Assembly (NCBI GenBank): GCA_000827265.1 | Contig: KN834798.1 | Location: forward strand, 155,740-219,739 | Length of the DNA stretch: 64,000 nucleotides | Direction: 5' to 3' | DNA from: Collybiopsis luxurians FD-317 M1 | Lineage: Eukaryota > Basidiomycota > Agaricomycetes > Agaricales > Omphalotaceae | Part shown: piece after piece, positions 1 to 11,107 of the stretch | Layout: each line of letters begins with the position of its first letter | How positions within the stretch are numbered: the first letter of the stretch is position 1 | Translations under genes and position numbers: made by a program | The notes under the pieces: generated by a model | The model's input: the letters and a program-made list of their open reading frames with translations, nothing else | The model's database searches: none | What the model was told of the DNA's origin: nothing

Positions 1-367
1 ATAAGACCACAAAACAGAACGTTCCCGACCGGTGCACAATTTGATCGTGAAATCCCGGAACACTCGCATCGACCTCCTCCCTGCCTTGGCAATTGCCGTG
101 TGGTGAGCTTGCCGCACTTCTTGAAATCCTAGTGATGCTTCCAAACGAGACAAGCGTAATGTCAGAGACTGAAGGAATCGCCCATCACAAAAAATCATGG
201 CGTAGAGATCTGGCAGGCGCTAGAAAAGCATGAAAATTAGTGAATGAGTGAAAGAAATTTTGGAAGCATACTTGATGTAACTTGTTGCAGACCCTTGTAA
301 GAGCAGCAAGTTCAGAAATCCCGGATAGTCTGCTAATTTCCAATAGTAGCTCGTGGGGGAGGGACAA
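1..367 (-). CDS. F-box protein, N-terminal part, cut by window edge
   Basis: The minus-strand frame begins with Met at 367 and reads directly into an F-box-like motif (LPHELLLEISRLSGISEL, then LTRVCNKLHQ), as in F-box proteins that bind Skp1 in SCF ubiquitin ligases. Exon 1 is about 272-367. A 52-bp GT-AG intron (about 220-271) follows codons for His-Gln, and exon 2 stays open from 219 to the left edge, coding residues such as LPDLYAMIFCDGRFLQSLTL. The C-terminal substrate-binding part lies outside the window, so the target cannot be inferred. The start was chosen because the F-box begins two residues after this Met, which is common in short-leader basidiomycete F-box proteins. Family call is fairly secure; function beyond that is unknown. 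Confidence 0.7.
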
Positions 368-486
368 AAGTGTTGGAGTAACAGAGCTGATGACGGACAG
401 TTATCCGGAAATTTTACAGAGAGTTTGTGTCAGGTGATTCAAAGTCAGTGTAAGTTGCATGGTTTAGACGTGCATTTCTTCCTTCC

Positions 487-1285
487 ATGGATTTCTTGAA
501 AGCAACTTTGGTGTCGGAGACTATTACAGTGGAACGAGAGACGGTAAGTGCTTTGGGAAAGGGAAAACGGTCCACAGTAGCTGAGAACAAATTCACAGAG
601 GTGCCAGATATGCTCAAAAATGTTGTCCAAACGCTGAAAGTGTGGTCGCTGTGGAAGCAAATCTTACTGCGTAAGATTTATGGGAGAGAAAACTGGTGTA
701 TATTGCTAATGATTGCCACAGAGTATAGACTGTCAAAAGATTGACTGGCCAGAGCATAAAAAAGTCTGTAAAGATATCAAACTGGAGGGGGAGCATGAAT
801 GGCTTGCCCCCATTCTTCAAGGAGCAAAGAAATTTGCTTTGAATTACCAACAGCAGAGTATAGCCGCGACGCTGAAAGGATTCCAGACCGTAAAGGAGTG
901 GTCCAAAACTTCCGAATCCGCCGAGCAATTCAGGAAGCGCTTTCAGTTGGCCTCTCGCGTGTTTGCCTGGGAATTAACAATTCGCATGAAGAGTACCGCA
1001 AGTTACGGTGACCACCTCCGTCATTCAGACTTCGCCTATGTTCCGGGAAGTGGAAAGCTGGTGGATGCTCGTCACTACGGTTCACTGCAGGATAGAGAAG
1101 CTATCCTGAAACAGTACGAGACTGGTGGAAAGGTGGGGGTCATTACTTTATTTCAGGTGGAACTAGCCGCAGGTATATGCCCGTTGTATTTCACAAAGCT
1201 TCATTCAGTAGAACCCGAAGCATTGGTGATCCCGTATGCAGGAGACACGGAGGCTGACCTAGTACAATGTCAGCAATTGGTCTAG
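487..1285 (+). pseudogene. MYND zinc-finger protein gene with in-frame TGA
   Basis: A three-exon model fits well: 487-543, 599-670 and 722-1285, with introns 544-598 (donor GTAAGTG) and 671-721 (donor GTAAGA, acceptor CCACAG). Splicing gives a full MYND finger: CQIC, then CGRC, then SYCSIDCQKIDWPEHKKVC, with all zinc ligands present. The frame has one TGA at 635-637, between the first and second Cys pairs. MYND fingers usually mediate protein-protein contacts. The following region (about 170 residues) has no motif I recognise. Either the gene is a young pseudogene, or the TGA is a sequence error or is read through. CGA to TGA would be one C-to-T change at a CpG, an inference only. Confidence 0.65.
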
Positions 1286-2242
1286 TCGATACCTTCGAGT
1301 AGCTGATAGAAAATACCTTTGGATTTTGGGTAGTACGAAGTTTCACGTAGTATCAAAATATTAGAAGCAACGAATATGACAAGGTAATTGATAGGTCCAC
1401 AGGTCAATAGAGAAGGACTGAAGGCCAGAGGAGCAACAAGAGCCATACAAACTCTGCTGAAAGAAATCCTGCTGCAAGTATGTTAGATTTACAGAAAAGC
1501 ACTGAGCTGAAAAACCTACGCAAGTATCATTTCAATAGTCGCCTGCTGGTTTGGTTCTCGACGCGTCTGATTCTTTCGAATATTGCATCAGGGTAAAATC
1601 CTGATTGCAAAATCTTTAGGGCCGTACCCTCAAAGACCTCAGTCGGGTACGAACCCGTACTTATCCTCTTACTCTGCGGGGTGGAGATGGTGAGTACTCA
1701 CCATGCTTCACCGGCGCCTAGTTGCGTTCAGCTTGAACTCGGCGCTTACTCAGACTCAGCGCTTGTTGAGCGCTTGCTGGACTTGTGCAATTTCCTCAAC
1801 TACCGTGGCCTCCGTGCAAAAAGAAGAAATCGTACTCCTCTCACTCGCTCTTCAAACGTCTCGCCTTTACTCTCTCCTCAAAGTAATCGCCGGGTTTCGT
1901 GCCTCGGCTTTCATCTGCTCAGTTACGATCTGGCAGAAGTCCACTGAATACGATTCCAGTGTACTGTGCTTGCGTTCGTGGTTGGGTATTACAACTCACT
2001 GAAGGATTGTAAGGCTAAAATGGTACAAGTACATTACTTGCTCTCCATATTTCTGTTAACGCAGTTTTCCGTAGTCCAAAATAGAGCTAACCTACGAGAA
2101 TGCTCAAGCTCATCCTGGGCTGATTACTCGATACGCTGCAAAGGGGAAAAGAAAGTCTTACGATGGGAGGGTGGGCAATATACTACCGGGCGATATCCTG
2201 GTCACTAGTCCCAATGTAACTTATCTCTATAAACCTACGTTG
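1286..2242. other. Intergenic stretch without a supported gene
   Basis: Two overlapping open frames near 1681-2002 look random in composition and match nothing I know. The only structured feature seen is the 18-bp palindrome at 1687-1704. Confidence 0.4.
1687..1704. repeat. Perfect 18-bp palindrome
   Basis: ATGGTGAGTACTCACCAT equals its own reverse complement. The half-sites resemble the GTGAATATTCAC-type palindromes in the minisatellite 3 kb downstream, so it may be an isolated relic of the same sequence family or a protein-binding dyad. Confidence 0.5.
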
Positions 2243-4095
2243 ATGTCCCGGGTACGCTGGCGCCAACAGTTACACTTTGGCCCGGACGATCCATTATATT
2301 TACCTCAACCGTTCAACAAAGCCGTTCCCCATCTTGTACTGATTATGCCCCCGTGTTACGATGTCGAGGATAAGTTTCACTATGCCTGGCAAAAGCTCAC
2401 TGAGGCACATTTTGTACCAGAAGATACCTGCTCCTGCGCAATGGGCCTGGGTAGACTGGAACCTCAATTTCAGAAGGGCCTGAAGGCTTTGGCAAAACAT
2501 GTCTTGAAAGCAATTCCGCAAGGCACCAAGGATACTTTTGTTCTTGAGGGGAGCGCAAATCTCCTCCGATCAATTGACCGCCTCCAAATTCTTTTGTCTC
2601 GCCCAGAACTCTTCTTACGAGTTGTCTGTGCCCAACGTCAACTCTTAGAACTTCATGCGCGACTGCGCTTTCTCAACGAGATGTGGGAAACACGGTTTCT
2701 CGATGCCAAGCTTCACAAGAAAGCTGGAGACGTTAAGGACGTCATCGGAGCTTTCACAGAGGATTTGGACGTCTTAGATACACTTTACTATGCTGGAATT
2801 CCAGTCTGGTTTGTTCGCCGTGCATCGCTCATTCCGGAGCCTCGTATCGATGAAGTGGTAGATTTCATAGCCGAGGATGAGCTTCAGAAAATTACTCTTC
2901 ACCGAGGGGAGGTGCTAGACTTTGCTGATACTATTCCAGCCTCCAAAATCATATACACTGGTTTGCCAAATAGTCTGAATCGATATGTGAGCATGGGACG
3001 CTTTCTCAGTTCTCATTTCCAAACTCCTTTACTGCTGGGATCTGGAGAGCTTCGCGCAGGATCAGCGTTGAAACCCGGGCCTGGCTTTGCCACCCGAGTA
3101 AAACAAAGGACAAGGGGACGGCTTGAGCCTTGTGTGTATCCTTTTACTTTCGAGTTTCACAGCATGCTAATTTTCTTCTAGATCCAAAGAAGTTGTCCGG
3201 TAATAAACAAGGCAATAATACCTTCCTTCATCCTCAACATCCACTCATGCCCAAGCCTGTCCCTGCTTGGAATACTGCTCTTAAATGACTGTCGGACTAT
3301 AATCAGGCACTTCGCATGCCGGACGACGTTGACTCTGGGTTTTGGCTGCCACCGGCGCGTCTAATTGTCTCAGCTTCGAGCCAGGATACGGTCAGAAGAC
3401 TTCTGGCTGGCTGGCTGAAGATCTGTGATGTTACACTCTACCAACTAGAAAGCCTTACATGCACCCCATTCCGGTTGACGGTCAAGCAGTGGCGATGTTT
3501 ACTTGAGCAGTGTGCCGGAGGCGAGTCTTCAACTGACCCGAATACGAGAACTGGCCAGCGGAACATAGCAGTTCAAAAGATCTTCACTGATAGCCTGGCT
3601 AAAGCTCGTCTCTCCCTGAACATGGAATCCATTGCATCCAAATCACCTACTTGGAGATCCCAAGCACTAGAAGATATCATACCAGATGCAGTGGTTACTG
3701 AAGTTCTTTGGGAGCTTTGCGAACTTAACTTCCGATTAGAGCTGGTCAGTCTGGATTCATATCTTGACTGCAGTAAAATGGACAAGGTGGACCGGCAAAA
3801 ACTACTGGAGAACTGCTGGGCAGGAACATGCACCGCCGTCAGTTTTGAGCAGCCCAGTATAGGCCTTGGCGCAGCCTTTGCTGAGATACGTCAGCCCTTT
3901 ATGCGCTCATTGCAGCGCGTAATGCAAACTTGGAAAGGGGAAAAACTGGTCGAGTTGTTCGAGGAATTGCCAGACCCTTCGTCTCACAACTTCGAACGTG
4001 CACTAGAGCGTTTCGAGATTGCTTTGGCAGGTTTCTATACATCTTCCTTTCTGGACCTATTCGGACGTGCGGCCGCTATACCCTGTCTTCGATGA
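2243..4095 (+). pseudogene. Agaricomycete family protein of unknown function, one in-frame TGA
   Basis: Two long frames belong to one gene. Part one (Met 2243 to about 3131) carries segments such as DDPLYLPQPFNKAVPHLVL and GIPVWFVRRASLIPEPRID. Part two (3182-4095) carries HPLMPKPVPAWNTALK, SGFWLPPARLIVSAS and a C-terminal FLDLFGRAA. They are joined by a 50-bp GT-AG intron at 3132-3181, which keeps phase. From memory, this layout matches large multicopy proteins of unknown function in Agaricomycetes. Downstream of the intron the frame meets a single TGA at 3286-3288, after TALK and before LSDYNQAL; the frame is otherwise open for about 570 codons. An earlier in-frame Met exists at 2171, but the recognisable similarity starts near 2243. 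Probably a recent pseudogene; sequence error is possible. Confidence 0.55.
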
Positions 4096-4439
4096 AATTG
4101 TCGCTGATTCCATTTTATACATCTGATTGCCATAGTAGTAATCTCCATATCTTGCAGTACTTACGCATTGTTATCGTTATCTGTATTTTTAGCTTGAAGA
4201 ACAACCAGCTTTTACCACCCCGCAATGATCTTTTGTACTTTGTCGTATCTTTAATGCTTTCGATGCTCTCGCTATGGTTGCTTTTGTTCATCAATTACCG
4301 CTCTTTTAATCAAGACTATTTGATATGCTACAACAAATATGGATTGGAAGGTGAATGTTGACCATGACGGTAGGATGGCGAGCATGCACCCCTCCTCTAG
4401 TCCTCTTTTAGCGGTTCTATAACAGCATGATAGCGAACA
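4096..4439. other. AT-rich spacer before the minisatellite
   Basis: The 3' end region of the preceding gene. No coding signal, RNA or repeat unit was identified until palindromic repeat fragments begin near 4430. Confidence 0.4.
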
Positions 4440-5930
4440 TTCACTGTCTTCACCGTTATAAATGCGATCGCCGCCATAGTGAATATGCCGCACCCCATTG
4501 AGGTATACGGTGGACACTCCCCATAGCGTTACTACAGTGAGTACACACTGGACCGTCGATTGAGGGTATGGTGGGGCACTACAGTGAGCATTCACTGCAC
4601 TCTCGTTGGAAGGTGCAGTGAACGCTCACTATTGCAGTACTACTGAGTGAGTATCCACTGTACTATTAATGAGGCACAGTGGACGCGTTCGGTCACAGCA
4701 AATATTCACTGTGCATTCAATGTGGTAAGGTGCTTGCTTACTATAGCGGTCCTATGTTGAATACTCACCGATGCAGAGTATGGCGGTTGCTCATTATAGC
4801 AATCCTGTAGTGGTCATTCATCATTGGATGCTCCTAGAGCGGTCCTATAGTACATTCACCATTCCCTGGCTGGGGTATGGTGGTTTCTCAATATGGCGGC
4901 CCCATAGTGAACATACACCATCCCCTGTCTAGGGGGTATGGTGGTTGCTCACTAGAGCGGTCCTATAGTAAACATTCACCATCCCCTAGCTGGGGTTATG
5001 GTGGTTGCTCACTATAGTGGTCCTATAGTGAATATTCACCATTCGCTGGCTGGGGGGTATGGTGGTTGCTCACTATAGCGGTCCTATAGTGAACATTCAC
5101 CATTCCCTGGCTGGGGGGTATGATGATTGCTCACTATAGCGGTCCTATAGTGAACATTTACCATTCCCTGGCTGGGGGGTATGATGATTGCTCACTATAG
5201 CGGTCCTATAGTGAACATTCACCATTCCCTGGCTGGGGGGTATGATGATTGCTCACTATAGTGGTCCTATAGTGAACATTCACCATTCCCTGGCTGGGGG
5301 GTATGGTGATTGCTCACTATAGCGGTCCTATAGTGAACATTCACCATTCCCTGGCTGGGGGGTATGATGATTGCTCACTATAGTGGTCCTATAGTGAACA
5401 TTCACCATTCCCTGGCTGGGGGGTATGGTGATTGCTCACTATAGCGGTCCTATAGTGAACATTCACCATTCCATCGCTGGCGGGTGTGGTGGCTGCACAG
5501 TTATAGCGGTCCCATAGTGAGCATTCACAATTCCCTGGCTGGGGGTATGGTGATTGCTCACTATGGCGGTCCCATAGTGAACATTCACCAGTGAGCACTT
5601 CCCAGAGAGATTATAGTAAATACCCACCATACCCTCAATGAGGGCGCGGTATGTGGTGAATATTTACTGCATCCCTAAACGCTCACTGTGGCGAGTATTT
5701 ACCATCCCCTCGATGAGGGTTTGTGTTACTTATTGTAGTGATATGATGAATATTCACTTTACTTTCGATCAAAGCTGTATAACAATGCTATGGTACAGTC
5801 ACCTTTCCCTAACGTAGAATACGGTGAACGCTTACTATGGCGCTGCTACAGTGAGTATTAACCATTACAGTTCCAAACTCACGGCAGGCGAACTACGTTA
5901 GACAATCGCATAGCATTTATTCACTCTAAT
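4440..5930. repeat. Degenerate palindromic minisatellite region
   Basis: The stretch is full of diverged versions of two short palindromic words: TATAGTG/CACTATA and GTGAAnATTCAC-type sequences, separated by 'ATGGTG' and 'GAGGGTATGG' motifs. Order decays outward from the regular core (4950-5610), as expected if unit turnover is concentrated in the centre. Frames seen here on the minus strand are repeat translations, not genes. Confidence 0.75.
4950..5610. repeat. 61-bp tandem repeat, about 11 units, each a hairpin
   Basis: Unit starts fall at 4950, 5010, 5071, 5132, 5193, 5254, 5315, 5376, 5437, about 5498 and 5559, a 60-61 bp period. Each unit contains CACTATAG, a CGGTC or TGGTC spacer and CTATAGTG (8-bp perfect arms), then GTGAACATTCAC (a second dyad) and CCCTGGCTGGGG. 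Middle units are near-identical, differing by C/T and A/G transitions. The single-strand folding potential and high unit identity suggest active expansion by slippage or unequal exchange. Confidence 0.9.
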
Positions 5931-8118
5931 TGAGGCGACAGACACTATGAATCTCATATATATATCTATTACAAAACCCCTTATCTCATCATGGTGCAGC
6001 CCGCTGACCCTTTCTCATCCATCCGCCGAGCTCTTTTCAGCGGCTGGCAGGGTGACTTTGATCAACATACCGTGGGCGTCATATCTGAATTAATTTATGG
6101 TAGAGCAATAGAGAATTAATGCAGAACCCTAATATGGATGTTCACTTTACCAGTAGTATGTCTACCACTCAGTAAGGGGATCAAGGCTGTGCAGTTGCAA
6201 AGACCTGAACTTTAAGGCCTGTTTACAGGGATATTTTCATGCCTAATCAATGATTCTACTTGATGGCCGGGATGTACATTTTTATCTGTAATCAATAGAT
6301 GAGTGTCGAGGCTCGAAGAATCTATATACATTATTACATACAGATAGAACTTCATGCCCAAGCAATGGTGACACTTGACTTCTGGAACATGCACCTTAAG
6401 CAGCCTAGCAATTGTTCCGCAAAGCTGATTCACAATCCAAACTTTCTCTTGAACGAGTGGAAAAAAGTCTTCAAGATGTATGCACTCAACTCCACACATT
6501 ATTCACGCATTCCAGATTTCACTGTCACCAAAGGTGACAAAGGAGCTAGATCCTGAACACATCCCATGGATTGGTTGGGGGAAATGAGACTTGGTAGCAG
6601 GGAGCACCAGTGAATGGAAAAGTTTGACCACTGACAACTCGTGTGAGGATAGGTTAGACAAGAGGATAATAGTGAAAGAACTTGTTAATTATTGGAGGCA
6701 AGCTCGAGTGAGCTTTTATACAATACATAAGGTATTCTAGATACTTCTACAAGTTACCTACAGGTTTTCTATGCATAAGTAATTGAATGGGGAGGAAACA
6801 TAAGTAAGCTTATCATCGGAGGTACGAGTATATCGGAGGTACAAATATCTGATCGGTAGATCCGAAGTTGTACATTCTATATATGGTGAGTCAAAGCATA
6901 AATTACAACATCCACAAATGAAACCGTATCCTGGTTTTGCAAGTCGCTTATGCCAACGTAGATCTCATCAATCGAAGCCGTTATGTAGTAAGGCTGCCTG
7001 TGAAAATTATCGCGCGCCTGTTTGGCTCAATGATCAATTGTTAGCTTTTATCTGACAGCAGCCGGGAGAATCTCAAGGCTGTGGGTTTCGTAACCCAGCA
7101 GTAGTGGTACACACACATATGGGTTGTCGTAGTCTGCTTAAAGGAGACTGCCACCAGCTTAGATACCTATGCAATCATCTAGAATTCGTGAAACGACAAC
7201 TCTGAGTCAGTATTCCGCATGTTCCGCATCAGATACTAGTGATTTTTGGGTGATCCACGAGAACTGAGACCTTTGAAGATCTAAACACTGCCAAGAATAC
7301 ATTCTCAGTCTTGTATCAGGACAACTTGAACAGCAAAGATGAAAGACGTCGATCACTTCACGGTGTCAATCTTACACTGCATACAAATTTCAGTAAGTTT
7401 TGCCATTTACAGTAAACTTATGAAAAATAGATACAAATAAATTGCCATAAAAGGACATTTCCCACACTTTTTAATGCAAGTTTACAATAAGTTTACCATT
7501 TTCAGTGGCAACTTACGAGAATTTGTGTGCAGTGTTAGTCACTAGTGTAATGATGCAAATTATTTCATCATGAATATCGAATATGAGGACAGAATGAAAT
7601 AAAGGGATCGTCCTTGAAATTGGAATCATACCAGTCAACTCTTATTAGCCAACTGACTTTTCCATCTGCTTCCTTGTTCTTCCTTGAGAAATCTTTACAC
7701 AGTGAAAAATTCCGGAATTTTTTGATTCAGTCTGTTAATAAACTTCTGAGTTGCCAGATTTTGCATAGACTATTTAAGATGATACAATCTCAAAATTTAA
7801 AGTGAATAGCTCAGAAATGAAAAGACAGGAAACAATTTAAGTACAATATGGCACTTCCCGGTGACCTTGCACTGGATGCTTCGTTTGTGATCGCATCAAT
7901 TTGTTTTTATAATCTCTTCCATCGAGACTGAGGGTGTTTGTGTTGACATCTCACCTCCAACACGCATCCGAGACATGGATACTCACAATGTATTGCGCTC
8001 ATACCTCATTTAGCTTCTGGCCTTGTATTTGCCACGCGCTCTGTGTGATGGGGCCATGGTAACCAACTTTCAGCTGCAGTAGGGTAGAAATCTCACACAA
8101 TAAGGATCAATGAAAGGC
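5931..8118. other. AT-rich region with no supported gene
   Basis: Open frames here are short (at most about 95 codons) and lack recognisable motifs. The one explained piece is the DUF6533-type 3' flank relic at 6299-6545. The rest may be decayed sequence from an older copy of the same locus, but I cannot show it. Confidence 0.4.
6299..6545 (+). repeat. Orphan copy of the DUF6533-gene 3' flank
   Basis: The string GAGTGTCGAGGCTCGAAGAA with downstream ACTTCATGCCCAAGCAATGG matches flanks that follow DUF6533 paralogues near 10,380, 18,520, 28,810 and 62,015. Here no DUF6533 exon precedes it within 2 kb, so this looks like the tail of a lost gene copy. Confidence 0.55.
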
Positions 8119-8126
8119 TATATAAG
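8119..8126 (+). promoter_or_regulatory. TATA box of DUF6533 paralogue 1
   Basis: TATATAAG lies 55 bp before the proposed ATG at 8181. All five paralogues have a TATAAG-type box upstream of the start, which supports the start choice and shows the promoters were duplicated with the genes. Confidence 0.5.
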
Positions 8127-8180
8127 AACCTCAGAATAGGATTTCAGCACACTGACTTTGACAACAGACTCAAGCAGGCT

Positions 8181-9955
8181 ATGGACTCTTGGACTCATGC
8201 TCAACAGGTTCCAGCAGCAGAGCAGGCGTACGTTGTTTAGAACCAATGAGGTTCAAGTCCCAATAAACCTTATACTACATAGGTACTGGATGCTGGATTA
8301 TTTGAGTCTCTATTTACTCTCAACTGGTATGTTCCCCTATCTTCAAAATCTAGTCCAATCTCAAGCAGCAAGCCTGTCTCCAGCATTCTTATATTGGGAC
8401 TATCTCCTTACACTTTGTACGCAAATTTTCTTATGCTACTTGCTAATGTCTTGAGCTGTATCCCGATAGCCGATGAAGTTCAGTATTTCTGGAAGCACCC
8501 AGTTGGCTTAAGCACAATGCTTTTCTTTCTTAATCGCTACATTTCTGTGTTGGGAAACATTGTCACAACCATATTAATGTTCTCCGGCACTGTTACTGAA
8601 TCTGTTGGTTTTCCATTTCAATCCAGCCTCCTGATCTTTGTCTAATTTTCTTCAATGATAGAGGTGAGGCAAGGTCAAATCTATCTTGCAAAAAGCCAAC
8701 AGTCATGTTAGCTGTCGGGTGTTTCATACCTTACGCGAACTCTTGTTCATTGGAATGTCAATTATAGTCGGTGGTAAGACTTTTTTCACCAGTACTCAGA
8801 ACAAAAATAATCCTTTTAATATCCTAGCACTCCTTACCATCCGTGTATATGCCCTGTATGATTGCAGTAAGCGTATTCTAGCTGTTATGCTTTTCATTGG
8901 TTGTATATTGGTGATGTTCTCATTTGTCAGTTTGCCTTTTTTTCTGTCTGAACCTGCATATATCTGAGCTCATTATAGGTTATAACATTCTCCCAGCATC
9001 ATTTGGAAGGGAACTTTGCAGATCTTGGCATAGTAGTAACATGTGATAAAGGATTGTCCTTTTCTACGTACGTACCATATCATTTTGCTCCCTCTTGCAG
9101 AAAATTTCTATTTGCAATACAGATCTGTTAGTACGTTTAATTACATGTTCTGCCAGCAGGTTTTTGAAATCTCATCCTAACTCGCAGGTCAGGCAGCTGC
9201 TTGGGAGGCTTTGTTTATTTACGACATTATGCTATTTATGATGACACTGTTGAAGGCCTACAAAACCCATCACGAGCTCCAACCACTCAGAATACCTTTG
9301 ATTGATATTATTGTTCACGATGGTAAAGATAGATGACCCCTGTTTTGGATTGTGTTGATTTCATTTTCATGTAGGATCATGGTACTTTGGGTGAGTTATC
9401 CGAGTCTTACAGGTGGATGTGGAATTGGTTTATTCCCTTCTCATTCAGTGTGATGGCTTTTGCAAATGGGGTAAGTGTTGAATTGTTATTTTATTTTCAT
9501 TTTTTCCAATAATATGGTTTTCACATCCATTTTCAGATCAATATCTCAACATTTTATGTAAGTGTTGATATGAATCACAATTGCCTTCAACCCTAATCCA
9601 TAGCTGGTTTAGTATCCTTGGGTATGTCGGATGTCCTGTATGGCTCTCAGAAATAGCTGCAAAAAGTTGATAATTTTTTCATGACCTAGCCATATGCACA
9701 GGGCATCCTAACTACATTTGCCAGCAGGTATTATTTTCTTTTATTGACAAGAGTACTTAAGCCCTTTAAACACCCACTCTTTGCAGCATGTCTGTCACAT
9801 TGATGTCACGCCTTATGTTCAACCTTCATAAGATTGCAGATTCAGGGTTGTTTGCTTCTCATAGAACAACAATGCAACTAGAAACCCAAAGTGCTTTACC
9901 AGAATTCCGACAAGTATTGACTATCATAAGTGACAACTCACAGGATGAAACCTAG
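8181..9955 (+). CDS. DUF6533 membrane protein, paralogue 1
   Basis: Multi-exon gene for a multi-pass membrane protein of the basidiomycete DUF6533 family, whose function is unknown. Visible pieces in order: a leader exon (MDSWTHAQQVPAAEQ), LYWDYLLTL spliced to DEVQYFWKHPVG and FFLNRYISVLGN (the DUF6533 core), LLTIRVYALYDCSKRILAVML (membrane segment), WEALFIYDIMLFMMTLLKAY, and a last exon with MSVTLMSRLMFNLHKIADSG ending at TAG 9953-9955. Eight or so introns of 50-100 bp separate these. It is closest to paralogue 5 in its tail (LPEFRQVLTII versus LPEFRPVSTIM). Exon edges around exons 1-2 are not resolved, so integrity is not proven. Confidence 0.65.
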
Positions 9956-10846
9956 GACTATGAGTTTATTAGAAAAGGACTTGGATCTCCGAATTCCTTG
10001 TTTCTATAGATATTTGATGGTCAGTTGTAGTTATGGCATTCAGCTCCTTGATCCCCTTCCTTATGTGTAGCTTAGTTCATCCATTTCATTATCACCTTTA
10101 GAATTTAAGTTTGATTTTAGTATGTAGTCACGAACTTGGACGCTGCGAATCAACGCCATGGTGCTACCTTCTCTGGCTTTTCTTTTCAATCAAGCATCGA
10201 GGTCCCGCCAGATCCTTCACATATGCAATTATAAATGGGTGCCGAGACTGGAAGCATTCGAGCACATATGCAGAGAGGATCTCATACCCATCTTGAATCA
10301 AATGCTCAACAAATGCAGTTGGTTAACCGCTGACATATACTATGCTTTGAGGATCGGTTATGCACTTAAACAAAGTTGAGGGCCGAAGAATTTATATATA
10401 GACAGAATTTGATGCCAAAACAGTTGAAGCTGTGTGACTGCCACTGAGACTTATATTTTGGAGAGCCCAGTATTTGACCAAAATAGGCTAATTTACAACA
10501 TTGAAAAAATGGAAGGACTGTGAGAAAATTCTCAATCGGATATGTACCGAATTCCACGCACTATGAATTTCACAGAGCAGTTGATATGTCTTCCAAAATT
10601 GAGTTTGGGAAATCATTCCAATCTTTGCACAAGATTGTAAGACTAGGAGGCCAAATCAAGACTCCAATCGAACCATTCGCAGTCACGTTCAATGGTTATC
10701 GCGTTCGTAACTACCTCCGATTTTCATCATGATAAAAATTGTCCACTGTCAGCTTGCTACTTAAGCTCAGCTCAATCGAATACAGTTGGATTTCTGTCTG
10801 CTCTCAGCACTCAGCGCTCGGCTCGCGTTTCGTAAATCTGCCAAGG
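9956..10846. other. 3' flank of paralogue 1 up to transposon target site
   Basis: No gene supported. The part around 10,375-10,575 (GGCCGAAGAATTTATATATA and following) is similar to the flanks at 6.3 and 62.0 kb, so it belongs to the duplicated unit. Short frames at 10.1-10.7 kb have no recognisable motif. Confidence 0.45.
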
Positions 10847-10853
10847 GTACGAG
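10847..10853 (+). repeat. Target-site duplication, left copy
   Basis: GTACGAG directly abuts the left terminal inverted repeat and is repeated exactly at 16328-16334 next to the right one. Confidence 0.85.
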
Positions 10854-11042
10854 TGCGGTGGGCGGGAACTCCGCGGTTCAATTTTTCAATGACCGTCGCC
10901 CTGAATGTAAACTGGTTCATTTAATGAATGTATATATGTAATGCAATTCATTTGAGTAATGTATACCGCTTTCCTCTACTTCCGTGTCGTCTTATACCTT
11001 ATTATGCGAGACGATTCTCCTAGTAAAACCAGTAGCATAATG
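10854..11042 (+). repeat. Left terminal inverted repeat
   Basis: Starts TGCGGTGGGCGGGAACTCCG. Compared with the reverse complement of 16139-16327 it is identical for 78 bp, then shows scattered single-base differences to about 11,042. Confidence 0.85.
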
Positions 11043-11107
11043 TTAACAAGTGACATGTCTAAGAAAGTGTGTACCATACAACCAAATGAAGTATCTAGAT
11101 GTGAAAA

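Noticed and set aside
635..637. TGA as a selenocysteine codon in the MYND protein
   Set aside because: Dikarya fungi are not known to keep selenocysteine machinery, no downstream selenocysteine element was seen, and no family member is known to me with such a residue.
1681..2208. Overlapping short frames as a small gene
   Set aside because: No motif, no conserved splice pattern, composition like random sequence.
5389..5598. Repeat-encoded protein on the minus strand
   Set aside because: The frame exists only because the 61-bp unit is read through a few times; the unit length is not a multiple of three and no start context or splicing supports a gene.
4888..5620. Regular repeats as a CRISPR array
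   Set aside because: Units are adjacent full-length 61-bp repeats without unique spacers, in a eukaryotic genome. It is a minisatellite.
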